NCBI GenBank assembly: GCA_019775845.1
Contig: JADQAV010000015.1
Coordinates: 434,001-498,000, forward strand
Source of the DNA: Myrmaecium sp. VS I D KN 1
Lineage: Eukaryota > Ascomycota > Dothideomycetes > Valsariales > Valsariaceae
DNA length: 64,000 nt
Direction of reading: 5' to 3'
Each line of letters begins with the position of its first letter. Position 1 is the first letter of the stretch. Positions 9,601-20,850 of this stretch are shown here, piece by piece. The notes below the pieces were generated by a model. That model was given only the letters and a program-made list of their open reading frames with translations. It ran no database searches and had not been told where the DNA came from. A program made the translations under genes and the position numbers.

Positions 9601-12600
9601 TGATAGATAAGAGGAAGCACGTAGATTTAGACTCTCTGATCTCTATATCTTTTAAGAGTAAGAAAACGACAAAAGGAGACAGTGGAAAATAGAAGGATAG
9701 GAAAAAAAGGAAGAATAACAAAAGCGTTACTGATAGGGTGCGTGCACGGTATGTGTGAACAAGGAACAGAAACTTGGCTTTCTTCCTCAATATTACGGAA
9801 AACATCTCAAGGAATCTGGATGCAACAGCACCGCTTACCGGGCGAGCAGACAGACAGATGGTTGGATGGATTAAAAAAAACGACGTCACAATGAAAGGAG
9901 GAGAGAAGGAGAGGAGCATACTTCCACTGCATACTACATATGAACATACGTACATAGATCGTCTAGCATATATACTACACATACCTAAAACACTAACTCC
10001 ATCCATCCATCCATCCGCTCCACTAAGCCAACACAGCTCACGACCGCAGAGCTCCCCCTGTCGTTCTATAATACAGCACATACCGAGACTTACAGATGGG
10101 GTAGAGAAGAAGCGGGCGGAGTAAAACGTGCGCTCGTGAAAACGAAAAGAAAGAATGGCTATGGAAGAATGTGTGGCTGAGCGGGAAACCGCATAGCACC
10201 TGTTCCTCATCTCCTCTCCTCTTTAGCAGTGAATAGCCAATTAGGCTCAGCTCAGGTCAGGCCAGGCAGGGGGTTCGGGGTAATCGAATCACAGATTTCT
10301 CCCTACTGTACCTATGTACTGCTGCTGCTATTGTTGTAACAGGGCAGAAAGAAAACAAAGCAGAAAAGCAAACAAGAGAAAGCAACCCCAGCAAAGCGAC
10401 TGGACGCTCTCCTTCCTCCGCCATCTCAGACCACACCACACGCACGGAGAATAGTCCGAGGAGGAGGAGGAAGAGGAGGACGGTCGATTTCACTTCTGCT
10501 TCTCCGCCACGCAACCACCTCAGCCCTTCCCACCATACATTACCTACGCTACTTGCATGCGTTTTCTACGTGCCCTACCTTCCCTCAAATTGTGCAGGTG
10601 GCTGCTGCCGGATACTCACAAGCGATAGGGCGCAGGGTGAAGCGAGTCATACTATACATACGCCTACAACTGCGCTGCGCTGTCACGCATCATGCGTCGC
10701 GTCCCATCCACGGTCGTGTCACAAGAAGATGGGAGGGGAAGAGAAGGGTAACAGAATGGAAATACGAAAGAGGATGATACGTCAGCAGCGGAAGCAGAAG
10801 CAGCAGAAGCAGCAGGGGCCGGAGCGGGCGTATAAGCAGTAAAAAAAGCAACCATGTAGCGTAACCGGTGGTGGGCGTGGCGTTGCTTCCTGCACGTACA
10901 TACGTGCCACGAACGGAAGGATTAAGGGCTCCCGGACACGGCCATTGAGAAGTGTAACCCAGGTCGTCGAGAGATGTACGGCAGACAATGGATATCGGCA
11001 GTGGAATTCAGAGGATGGGAGGCGGTGTAGCATGGTAAGTGGTATATGAATACATTGAAGCAAGCGTCGTTGGCAGAGGATGGATATGCACATGCGTTTG
11101 TCCATCCGAAGGCTTCACCGTCTACCTACCTTCCTTGAGAAATAGGTCCTAGAATAGAAATCTGGATCGTGGTCATGGAAATCGCAAGACCATGGACAAT
11201 GCGATTCTCTGCGGTCTGTTCTCTACACTGTGGTAGATGGAAGTCCAGCATTCAAACAAACCGACATGGCATGACGCTCAGTCGGCGGTGGACGGGGAGC
11301 GAGGATCAACAACGCAGCCAAGACCGTGGCGAAAGGACACACATGAAGGGAAAAAAAAAAGAGCGAACGAGAAACGATGCCGATGCGCACACACACAGCA
11401 TGATAAAAATCCTCGGTTACATGCCTTTGCAGTCGCAGAAAGACGGTTGATTCGACGACTGCTCAAGTGGCTTCGTCCGACTCATGCGATTGCTGCGCTG
11501 TTCCAGGATGTTCCTGGAAGCAACAGAGCGTCGAAGATCGGTAGGGTCTAGAAAAAGCCCTTCTGCACTGCGTGGAGCGACGAGCTTGGGAGAAGACTAT
11601 TCCGGAGGTCAGGCCGGAGGGTGCATGTACCACCGCCACCCTATCGATGAGTGGACGGATTCGGTCTGAGGACTGTCTTGTTGGCAAGAGAGAGCTCGGA
11701 AGGACAGTGATGATCCGATGGTCGAGGCCGTGCTTGCCTATTCCCGGACGTGCAAGCTCTCCGGTGAGAGGAGAAGGGGAAGTTTGGCAGTGCGAGAGAT
11801 TGAGCCAGGAGGGACGCGCATGTACATCAGTCGGTCGTGACTCGCCAGGCGAAATCTATGGGGTAATCCAGTCGAGGCCAGAGGAGATCAAAGGGCTCCT
11901 ATCCGGATTGCCTTGACTGGTCTAGTAGTGGGGAAAGGACGTGGGGACAGACGGCATCCCGAGCCTACTAGCATCCATGATCTAGAGTGCTGTCGACTGC
12001 GACTATTGAGTGGGGTTAGTGGGACCTGAAGAACGCAGCGATTCCAGAAGATCGTGGTGGAGCAAGCCCACTTGAGCATTGAGGCTCCGCAATATTGCTC
12101 AAGATAGACCAAAGATGTGAGTGGACCAAGAAGCGAGACCACTCAAGAGGCCGACGGTTGTATGGAGACTCCGCTGGAAAAAAAGTCCTGTATCGCCAAT
12201 GAGCGGTGCATCCTTACGGCTACCGATAGGTAGATACATCCCCGAGCCAGTCGTCAGTGTTGGGTTACTGCTTCTGTACTTTGTGGCAGACTCGAGGGAA
12301 TGTGAGGCTGACTTCACTTCAATGCTGTCCATAGTCAGTTCGGAGTCCGCCGGCTCGACGACAGTTTCTCATCTGTGTTGTCTGCTCTGAACATTGAGGT
12401 GCAACGCTATTGCGTGCATGGAGCTTCGACGAGGCAGGATAGTCGCGCCTTCCGTGTAGAGCCCGCTGGCCAAGCCGGTCCACATGCGGTGCACGTAGCC
12501 CTGAGAGATCCTCCCGCGGTGGCTTCGACGCCCGTTCGGGATCTTTGGGAGCGACAGGGCCCGGGGAGGGATGATTTGGTGATCTTGCTGCTTGCTGCCA

Positions 12601-13650
12601 TCTGCTGCACGATCCATCGTGATAAGATGGTGTCTGAGGTGGCCGTGGAAAGCCCTGGCTGGCAAGACGTTCCTGACGCTATGCCTGATGTCGAGCCTGG
12701 TCGAGCCTGACAGGAACTACACAGCCAGAGCGTACGCAGGGCCAGGCAGGCGCGGCGGTGAGTGCGGACGTGAGTCATCCGGCTGCTGGAGGCTGGTATA
12801 AAAGCCACGGCAACGCGATTGGAAGAAAGGGAGGGAGGCAAAGGTTGACGCAGGACGACGCAGCTCGGGTTCGGTTGACGCCCCTCAGTCCCCGTCGGAG
12901 GAGGCGGCACTGGCTGGTTCGTCGCGCTTCAGACGACACACGTGTTCGAGAGGGTCATCTTAAAGTGATCGTCCCGCCTCACCGTCCGGTCGCCTGCTGC
13001 ACCGAGGGCGCGGTAGAGGAGGGGCGGTGGGGGAGCAGAACAGAGCGGAAGACGAGCATTGGAGGCCGGGGTCGGTTGGGCTGCAGGAAGCTGCAAGCCG
13101 CAGACCAAGGCGGTCGAGATGACGACGAGCTAGGAGGGGAGGATTAAAATTTCAGGAACTGGAAGTTGGGGACACGGTGGGAAAAGCACATAGAGCAATG
13201 TGGAGGTGTTGACCCAACGGTGGTAGGAAAGAGGATTGGAGGTTGAAAGATGCGGATGTCCACACGGGGCCCGGTCGACTTGGCGGGAATGGGGAAACGG
13301 GCTTAGCGGGCTGCAGGCCGGTCGCCTAGCCGCCGCCTAGCTGGACGACGACGCCCCTCCGCCCTCCGCCCTCCTACGTGGCAGGCCGAGGCTGGACGGT
13401 GCCGGGGGGACGCTCGACTAGAGCATGCAGACCGGCTGCCCGAGCAAATGTGAGCAGAGTTGAGCAGGGCCGGGCGCGAGTGGAGCCATCGGGCATTGGT
13501 CGAGGACGTGTTCAGGCCAGCAGGAAGCGGCAGAGCGGATCTCACCTGGTACTCACGGCGGTACCGTACAGCGAACAGGACGACAGGGCTGGGGAAAAAC
13601 GACTGATTTTAGCATCCTGGGCACGCAATAAAAAGCGGAAGCTCCGTGAG
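9600..13650. other. Long gene-free region, normal GC
   Basis: About 4 kb with only short, compositionally random open frames on both strands and no recognisable domains. It holds simple repeats: CCAT tetramers near 10000-10015 and GCAGAA/GCAGCA units near 10783-10815. Possible roles are distal promoter or untranslated transcript for the large gene at 16.58 kb, or a long non-coding RNA. None is shown by sequence alone. Confidence 0.5.
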
Positions 13651-16581
13651 AAAACCTGTACCGACTGACTCCGTACAGGCGCTCCCGTCCGTTCTCTCGT
13701 ATCAACCTAACAGACTCACCTTCATCTTCGCCTTCCAGGTTCGCCTTCGCCATCTCCGCTCCGACCGCTCTTCCGCCCGTGGCCATTCCTCCGCCGCTGC
13801 TGAAGACTCGGACGCTCCTCAGGCACCATCGTCATCACCAGATTCTCACCACCGTCATCATCTCCCTTCACCTCCCAGAGGCCCATTACCCATCACCCAT
13901 CAATCACCATTCCTCCCCTTTCCCCTCCGGAGAGGCACGACGCCCAATCGCACGGCGCCGTCCACCTCCACCATCCCAGACACGCGGCCACTGCTGCTGC
14001 TAAATTAGCAACTGCACCACAGGCATATTACCCGATCGGGCCTCATCCACGCCCGGTCGCCCTTCGCTCGCACCCTCTCGCGAAGACTCCCAATCCGGTG
14101 TCCGCCAACCTTCCTTCAGGTCTTTTTCGCTGGACGCCCATCCGAGCGGGCGAAGACGGGAAGCAACTGTCACCCACTCACTCTGCCCTCTCAGCCTTGT
14201 CAACCTACTACCTCCCCCTTACCTCCCTTCCGCCTCACCGCCCTTGACCCTTCGGCCATCCACATGTCGCCAGTCGTCCCGGTGCATTTCACTCATCGCA
14301 TTCGAAAGCAAAAGTACCGGCGACCGATCCGGTGGAAGTCCTGAGAGACCGTGAAAGAATCCCAGAGACGGGGCCAGAGAGAAAGAAGCACGAGAAGAAA
14401 CGCACGACGCGCTTCCTGGAACACGCTTGACCTGCACGCTCCCAATCCCCATCCTCTCCTCCTATTTGTCGTCCACCCCCCCTCCCCTCCTCTCTCCTCC
14501 AACCACAACTGCGACAGAGCAACGCCCTCAGCCATCAGCCTGCTGCAGGCCGTCATCATCCCTGATTACACCAGGCAGCTGGGCTGTGCACTTCATTTCT
14601 TGAGCACAGAAAAAGACACCTGCTCGCCTTGCTTGCCCTTTGTTCCGTCTTCCGCATTTCCCCACCCTCACCCGCCTAGGCGATATCGCCCACGCCCAAA
14701 TCACTCCGTCCTCAAGCGCCGAAGGTATGTACGCGATGTCTCTTTTCCCTTGATGTCTCAGTTTTCCTCTCGACTTGTTGTCACGATCACGGAACGTTGG
14801 AGCAGGCCGCCGTGAGCAGCAGCCCTTTTCCAGTACATACTCGTACTCGATAAAAGTCCCTTGGTTTCAGCCGGGTTGGGCCGCGGACAGGGATGGGCCG
14901 TTGCCGTCAGGCTCTCTCCGCCCTCAGAATGTCCCCCGAGAGACGATGGAGGGGCAGAGATGGAGAGAGGCGCGACCACGGCCTCTCGGATCGACGTTTC
15001 CAGCCCTGTCACCGTCGGTTCATGAGGATCCTCCCTCCATCCATCATCCCCTCCCGTCATCCCCTCATCTGCCCGCTCCCTCTTCGCCACTCCCCCTCCC
15101 ATGTCTTTCTCCACCATCCACCACATCCCTCCACAACTCCAACCCCAACCCCAACCCCAACCCGTCGGTTGTCCAACCACGCACGACTGCCGACCGCCCT
15201 TGCCTCTGCTCCTGCCGCTTCTCCTTCTGATTCTTCCTCTTCCTCCTCTTCTTCTTCTTCTATCGTCATCGTACAGCGACATGCGGGAAGTTCGCAGATG
15301 CTGACCGAGATGCGCATTAGACAGACATACTCAATTCCCCCCTTCGCGCTCTGGCGGTTGATCACGACCGCGCCGAGAACCTCTCTCGCTCACGAATCAC
15401 GTCGCGTCGGTGCATCCGCAACCTCATCGACGTCGGCCGTCAGGTGCCTGCCTCACGCACACCGTCCTGGGCGCACCTCAACCAGGAAATCCGTGGAGAA
15501 GTGGTGGTGTGTCAGGCTGACGGTGCCCGGCAAGGATCCGTCGTCCCTTGGTCCCTCCGTGCCTTCGTCTCTCTCCACCGTCTGTGCGACTGGCCGGTCC
15601 GCTTATCGATCGCTCAGGTCGCCAGGCGCCCCCCCCGCTGAACGCCCCCATCGTCCCCTCCCGCCCCCGGGCCCGGCAGCCAGTCAGTAGCGCCGGCAAC
15701 CCTCCTAAATCCCACCACTCGGCGCCCAATTCAATTTTTCCGCTTGTGTTGATCGGCCCATTCGTCCACAAGGGAAAAAAGTACACACAGACGCACACAC
15801 ACACAAACAAACTCCATCCTCCATCCTCCATCCTCCATACATATAAACACTCACCCACCCTCAACCTCACCCTCGCCCTCGCCCAAAGAGTCACCGGGCA
15901 TCTGCTTCCCTCCCCCTGTGACGCCTCTCCGGCCGAACCGCTGCACCGTCAGCTGCCGGCGCACGCAGCATCCCCGTCCGCCTCGTATCGAGTGCCTGTC
16001 GCCCTCGCATACCCGCTCGACGCCGTTCTGGCCCCGGGTCGACCGCGTGTTTATCATCGGCCCAGGTCCCCGCCTTGCTTCAGCGCAACCCTGCCTGCGA
16101 CCCTTCTCAAACGCCCGAACGCCCACCACCACCATCACCACCTCACCTGTGTGGGATCACCGCTCAAGACCGACGAATCAGCCGTCAGCCCTATCGGCTC
16201 CGTCGCAATCACTGTCCGTGTTCTTTACCGACACCTCTCCTCTCTTCCCCTCCATCCACTTACTCCCCTCCCCTCCCTTCCTTTTCTTCTACACTCCTCC
16301 TCCATCGGATCACTGAGCGCTCTTGCTCGTCGACACATTCCCGGAGAGCCGCTCGCGACGATTACACACGGCAAAGGGAAACTGGGCATTGTGAAACCTT
16401 CGACGTCACGCTGGTCCGACTGACCGCGGCACGCCACGGATCCATTCCCACCCTCACCATCGCCCCGCCAACGAGGTTATCTTCGCTCGACCGTTCTCTG
16501 GCAGAATAGGTCCGGCGGGATATTTCCTTGCTTGGTCACACTCTCATGCCGTTAGTCATCACCCTCCCCAAAGACCAACCA
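13650..16581 (+). promoter_or_regulatory. Pyrimidine-rich upstream region of the CaaX scaffold gene
   Basis: Plus strand strongly enriched in C and T for nearly 3 kb, including CCCAAC-type repeats near 15135-15165, CA repeats near 15785-15810 and CATCCTC repeats near 15810-15837. Such CT-rich strands are typical of fungal core promoters and long 5' leaders. It ends at the ATG at 16582. A long transcript leader with upstream AUGs is likely but not proven. No protein-coding gene is recognised here. Confidence 0.45.
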
Positions 16582-19458
16582 ATGTCGCGTCGCGTCACTC
16601 CCCGACGTCGAGCTAGATCTGCTTCGACGTCCCGTGCCTCCACCTCCCGTTCCCGTTCCACTGCCTCCCGCCATTGCATGGCCAGCTCCACCTCCTCCGC
16701 AACGTCTCGCGGCGACACTAACATCTTCCTGCCTGCTAGGAAAAACATCACCATCAGTCACCACACCGGCTCGGAGCGCACCAGCATCTCCTACTCCGAC
16801 GAAGACGAATCGGGCGTGCACCTGCGCTCCCCCTCCACCGGCAGCCAGGAAGAATACTCGGAAGGCTTCAGCGGGGAAGACGAGTGGGACGACATCGTTT
16901 ACGAGGAGGAGGCTTTCGAGGAGCTTGACCCCTCCGACTCCGCGTCCCGACCTCGTGCCCACAGCAAGCACCGCTCCGTCGCCAGCTCCGTTCCGCCCCG
17001 GGCGCCCTCCCAGCCCGGCTCGACCACTCGGCGCAAGGCCTCCGCCCGTCCTCACCCGGCGCACGTCGTCGACGACCATCATCAACGAAACAGATCACAC
17101 AGCGGTCGGCGCCGAGCAGCCCGGGAACCGAGGGATCACTACGGCCGGCGGCCTCAATCCGTCGACTCCGAAACCCTGGAGCACGACGACTACCCGGGTT
17201 ACCCCCGGATTCCCCACCACCCTTACCCCGGGTGGAGCCATATCCAGGCCTCGAATGGGTATGCGCCAAGCCAATTATCCGCCGTCCATCCGCACCAGCC
17301 GAACCCCTTCAGCCAACAGCCGGGACCTCTCGTGCCTTTGTCGGGAGCGGAGCCATATGGCTACCCGAATCCCTTCAGTCAGCCGGCACATGGACAGCCC
17401 AACCCATTCGCGCCATCCACGGGCTCCACGCCCGCTCATGGATATGGCTTCCCGGACCCGTCGCAGCCACCCCAGCCGGCCAGGCGTGGCCATCGGCAGT
17501 CACTCCCGCCGCTGTCGCACAGTCAAGAACTGATGGCTTACAATGCTAGCACGCCTTACTACTCCCCCTACACGGGCTCGCCTTACGGGATGCCCCCGGG
17601 CATGCCGCCCATGCCGGGAATGGGCATGCCTCCCGGAATGCATCCCATGCCTGCGTTGCCTGGCCCGCCCGGTATGCCACCCTACGGTTACCCGCCTTAC
17701 TCACCCGTTTCACAGCCGCATACACCTACTCCGCCTCCGCCTCCGCCTCCCGCCCCGAAGCGAACAGCTTCCGCTCCTGCTGCCGAGGCTCCTCCGCCAG
17801 CAGAGTCTGCCCTGGTGGTCGCTGCTCCCCCGCCGCCACCAGCGCCCGCACCACCACCGCCGCCGCCGCCACCACCACCTCCGCCCCCACCTCCAGAGGA
17901 AGATCCCCGTTTCCTGGCGCTCGAGAGGATCCTCCTCGGCAAGGAAGAGGAGAAGGAGAAGAAGAAGGAGGACGAGAAGTTCTCGCGGCTTGAGCAGCTC
18001 CTCATCGAGCAACAGGAAGCGCGCATTCGAAAGGAGCAAGAGAAGAAGAAGGCTGCCGAGGAGGCTGCGATCGCTGCTGCCGAGGCGAAGAAGAAGAGCG
18101 ACGAAGATAAGTTGGCGAAGCTCGAGCAATTGATCTTGGCCCAGCGAGAAGAGCAGCTGCAGCGCGAGGCGGCGGCCGAGGCCGAGCGTAAGGCTGAACG
18201 GGAAGCTGCCGAAGCCCAGCGTAAGGCGGAAAGGGAAGCTGCCGAAGCTGCCGCGGCTAAGGAGGCTGCCGAGAAGAAAGCGGCTGCCGAGAAGGCGAAG
18301 GCATTGCTCGAGGCTGCTCAAAAAGCAAGGGAAGAGGCCGAAGCCAAGGCTGCGAAGGAGCTTGAGGCGGCTCAAAAGGCACGGGAAGAGGCGGAGGCTA
18401 AGGCCGCTAAGGAAGCCGAGGAGGCCAAGGCTGCCCATGAGAAAGCCCTCGCGGAAGCTGAAGCCAAGGCCGCGAAGGAGGCCGAAGAGGCGAAAGCGGC
18501 CCATGAAGCCGCCCTTGCCGAGGCGAAGAAGGCAGCCGATGAGGCCGCAGCCGCGAAAGCTGCCGCCGAAGCGCAAGCCGAGGCCGCCAAACCGAAGCCG
18601 GACGAGACGCAACCTCCCATTAAGTTTAAGGACGCGGTCGGCCGGAAGTTCAGCTTCCCGTGGCACCTGTGCAAGACGTGGAAGGGCATGGAGGAGCTGA
18701 TCAAGCAGGCCTTCCTACACGTCGACATCATCGGACCGCATGTCCATCAAGGACACTACGACCTCGTCGGTCCTGACGGTGAAATCATCTTACCTCAGGT
18801 CTGGGATGTGGTCGTCAAGCCTGACTGGAGCATTACCATGCACATGTGGCCGATGCCCGAACCTTCACCACCGACCCCGGAGTCGGAGTTTGACTACCCG
18901 CCTATGCCTATGCCAATGCCAATGCCAATGGCGATGCCGGCCCCGCCGCCTCCGCCGCCAGTTCCACAGGCCACCATGCCCATCGAATATGTTCAGCTCC
19001 CGATCATTCCCAAGAAGACCAAAAAGAGCAGCAAGCAGAGGGCTCCGCCGCCCGTGGAGGTCATGCCTCCCTCTCCTCCTCCACCGCCGCCCCCGCAACC
19101 GGCCGCGGCCGCTCCACCTCCACCTCCACCTCCGCCGCCTCCTCCCCCACCACCGCCACCGCCGGCGGCGGCTCCCCTCCCTCCACAGGAAGTGGTGGTT
19201 CTGGAGCACCATCCCGCCCCCAAGCCGACCAAGAAGCCGCAAAAGGTGCCCGCATTCCTAGCGTGGACCGCAGGCGGGCAATATCAGTCTTTAAAAGGGT
19301 TAAAAAAACCTGAGAGCATCTCGACGAGCCCGACCGCTTCGACGCACCACGGTAGCAGCAGCAGCAGCAGTAGCAGCAGCAACAACAACAACAACAACAC
19401 CCGTCCCTCGGCTGTGAACGGACATGCACAGCAGCCGGAGGGATGTGTGGTGATGTGA
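16582..19458 (+). CDS. Proline-rich coiled-coil protein with ubiquitin-like domain and CaaX box
   Basis: Single-exon protein of about 958 residues. From the N-terminus: an Arg/Ser-rich basic start; an acidic stretch (EDEWDDIVYEEEAFEEL); a Pro/Tyr/Gly/Met-rich region; a polyproline tract (about 417-436); a long Ala/Glu/Lys coiled coil (about 440-670) made of repeated KAAKEAEEAKAAHEKAL-type units; a fungal ubiquitin-like domain of the ULD_2 type (about 680-758, IKFKDAVGRKFSFPWHLCKT ... WDVVVKPDWSITMHMWPMP); Met-Pro repeats; a second polyproline tract; a Ser/Asn tract (about 925-939); and the tail CVVM. The tail fits a CaaX prenylation signal, with final Met favouring farnesylation. The function is unknown; I infer a membrane-tethered scaffold. 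I chose the ATG at 16582 for its context (ACCAACCAATG) and basic start; in-frame ATGs at 16528 and 16546 would add 18 or 12 residues. An unusually long gene-free region lies upstream. Confidence 0.75.
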   Translation: MSRRVTPRRRARSASTSRASTSRSRSTASRHCMASSTSSATSRGDTNIFLPARKNITISHHTGSERTSISYSDEDESGVHLRSPSTGSQEEYSEGFSGEDEWDDIVYEEEAFEELDPSDSASRPRAHSKHRSVASSVPPRAPSQPGSTTRRKASARPHPAHVVDDHHQRNRSHSGRRRAAREPRDHYGRRPQSVDSETLEHDDYPGYPRIPHHPYPGWSHIQASNGYAPSQLSAVHPHQPNPFSQQPGPLVPLSGAEPYGYPNPFSQPAHGQPNPFAPSTGSTPAHGYGFPDPSQPPQPARRGHRQSLPPLSHSQELMAYNASTPYYSPYTGSPYGMPPGMPPMPGMGMPPGMHPMPALPGPPGMPPYGYPPYSPVSQPHTPTPPPPPPPAPKRTASAPAAEAPPPAESALVVAAPPPPPAPAPPPPPPPPPPPPPPPEEDPRFLALERILLGKEEEKEKKKEDEKFSRLEQLLIEQQEARIRKEQEKKKAAEEAAIAAAEAKKKSDEDKLAKLEQLILAQREEQLQREAAAEAERKAEREAAEAQRKAEREAAEAAAAKEAAEKKAAAEKAKALLEAAQKAREEAEAKAAKELEAAQKAREEAEAKAAKEAEEAKAAHEKALAEAEAKAAKEAEEAKAAHEAALAEAKKAADEAAAAKAAAEAQAEAAKPKPDETQPPIKFKDAVGRKFSFPWHLCKTWKGMEELIKQAFLHVDIIGPHVHQGHYDLVGPDGEIILPQVWDVVVKPDWSITMHMWPMPEPSPPTPESEFDYPPMPMPMPMPMAMPAPPPPPPVPQATMPIEYVQLPIIPKKTKKSSKQRAPPPVEVMPPSPPPPPPPQPAAAAPPPPPPPPPPPPPPPPPAAAPLPPQEVVVLEHHPAPKPTKKPQKVPAFLAWTAGGQYQSLKGLKKPESISTSPTASTHHGSSSSSSSSSNNNNNNTRPSAVNGHAQQPEGCVVM
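17815..17895 (+). repeat. Polyproline-coding CCN/GCN repeat
   Basis: Low-complexity tract of CCN codons with a few GCN codons, encoding the first long polyproline run of the scaffold protein. A second, similar tract lies at about 19066-19170. Such tracts commonly bind profilin, SH3 or WW domains. Confidence 0.8.
19353..19398 (+). repeat. AGC/AAC trinucleotide tract coding Ser then Asn
   Basis: A run of AGC (one AGT) codons followed by AAC codons encodes about nine Ser and six Asn residues near the C-terminus of the scaffold gene. Slippage-prone microsatellite; length probably varies between strains. Confidence 0.85.
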
Positions 19459-19486
19459 GTAAGCTTGATCCGAACATGTGGATTAT

Positions 19487-19531
19487 TGCTTTGCTTTGCT
19501 TTGCTTTGGTTGCTTTGCTTTGCTTTGGTTG
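19487..19531 (+). repeat. CTTTG pentanucleotide repeat
   Basis: Tandem TGCTT/CTTTG units with two interspersed GGTTG variants, about 45 bp, in the probable 3' untranslated region of the scaffold gene. Confidence 0.85.
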
Positions 19532-20780
19532 CGCAAATACCGAAATCGAAGCTTGTAATTATGGTCGGGCTCCGCTCTCAGGAGGCATGGTTTTCCTCCC
19601 GTGGTCACCTCGCGGGTCTTTCGTGCCTCACCTCACTTGGGGATGATGATGATAATGATGATGAAATTTTTTTTCTTAACGAGTCATGAGTGATGGAATG
19701 TTGCAGGGTTTCATTTTACTGTTGATCTGCGTATGGTGTTTGGATACTTTCTTTGGTCCTTTTTTTCCCTTGGTCTTTTGTCTTGTAGGAAAAGGGGGAA
19801 GGGGAAAACCTAAAATATTCTTACTCTCCTTCTCTTTCTGTTTCCTTTCCCTTTGACTTTGCTCGTTTGCTTGTATCTCACCCCTTCTTTGCTTTGGGTT
19901 TATGTTGTATGGTTACGCGCGTTCGAAGGACCTCTAAAAATGGCGTTCTATGTAATAGCACCTCACCCCTTACTTCCCATTCTCCTTCTTTCCTCTCTAT
20001 TACCGCCCTTGCTTTTGCACAGCAACGAAGCAGGTGTTTCGAACAAAAACGCCGAGGGGATTGTTCAACAGACAAAAAAGGAAAAGGTCCGTATGATTAA
20101 CCCACCTATCCATCTCTTAGCGCGCGCCCTTGTACACGCGGATAGTTCGATACCCAACCCTTTTTGCTGGATGGGGAGATGGACGAGATGGAGAGTGATT
20201 GTGAGGGATAGTCTCGGAGGATTTCAGAGCTTCTCTTTCTCTTATTCTGCTCTTCTTTTATTCCTCCTTCCTTTCCTTCTTTGTTTTATATTTGTTCTAT
20301 TCTGTGGAGATCAGATGTTGTATCCATCAAAAAGCAATTTTTATCGAATGGGAGAGTGGTGTTGTTACCGTCGTGATTAAGCGCCGGCCCCGGCGGTCCT
20401 GTCCCCCCTTGAAACATCGCCGTGTCGTTACGTGATGCTCTCAACCAACCCACCCACAACCTCCTCACGCGCGCGCGCGCCGCCTTGGCCTGGGGTTATG
20501 GGGTACCGTCGGTTGGTATCTGTTGCTTGGTCTCTCGTATTCCTCTTGCTTGGGGTTTTTGGTTCTTTGTTTCGTTCTTCATCTAAGCTTGTTCTTTTGA
20601 TCTTCATCTTCTCCTCTTTCCTTGCCGTTTCTTTTTCCTTTCTACACTTATGCTTATTCTCTTCGTTATTGCGCTTTTTGTTGCTGTCTTTATTGTTTAT
20701 TCTTTCCCCTTCGCTTTCTTGTCTTATGCTCATGCTTCCTTCAATCGTCGGACTTCAACAGACCAACTATTCCTTCACCA

Positions 20781-20830
20781 TCTCCCTCTCCTCTCCCTCT
20801 CCTCTCCCTCTCCTCTCCCTCTCCTCTCCT
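20781..20830 (+). repeat. 12-bp CT-rich tandem repeat
   Basis: About four copies of a CTCCCTCTCCTC unit ending some 20 bp before the ATG at 20851, so within the probable 5' leader or core promoter of the CAP-domain gene. Confidence 0.85.
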
Positions 20831-20850
20831 TCCATATCCACCCCTCAAGC

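Larger units (their letters stand above)
19459..20850. other. 3' region of the scaffold gene and promoter of the CAP gene
   Basis: T-rich 3' untranslated sequence with a CTTTG repeat, an alternating GC run at about 20468-20480, and a 12-bp CT-rich tandem repeat just before the CAP gene start. Short open frames here are low-complexity Leu/Phe or Pro runs and are not taken as genes. Confidence 0.5.

Noticed and set aside
9572-10210. 212-codon minus-strand frame in the gene-free block
   Set aside because: Phe/Leu/Ser-rich random composition, no family resemblance and no supporting introns or neighbours.
12407-12910. 167-codon minus-strand frame in the gene-free block
   Set aside because: Composition is random Ser/Arg/Pro and overlapping frames of similar length exist on the other strand.
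15130-15165. CCCAAC-like repeats resembling a telomere motif
   Set aside because: Fungal telomere repeats are normally CCCTAA; this is a short CT/CA-rich leader repeat inside a gene-bearing region.
17710-18666. 318-codon antisense frame over the scaffold gene coiled coil
   Set aside because: Low-complexity mirror of the repetitive KAAKEAEEA-type coding sequence.
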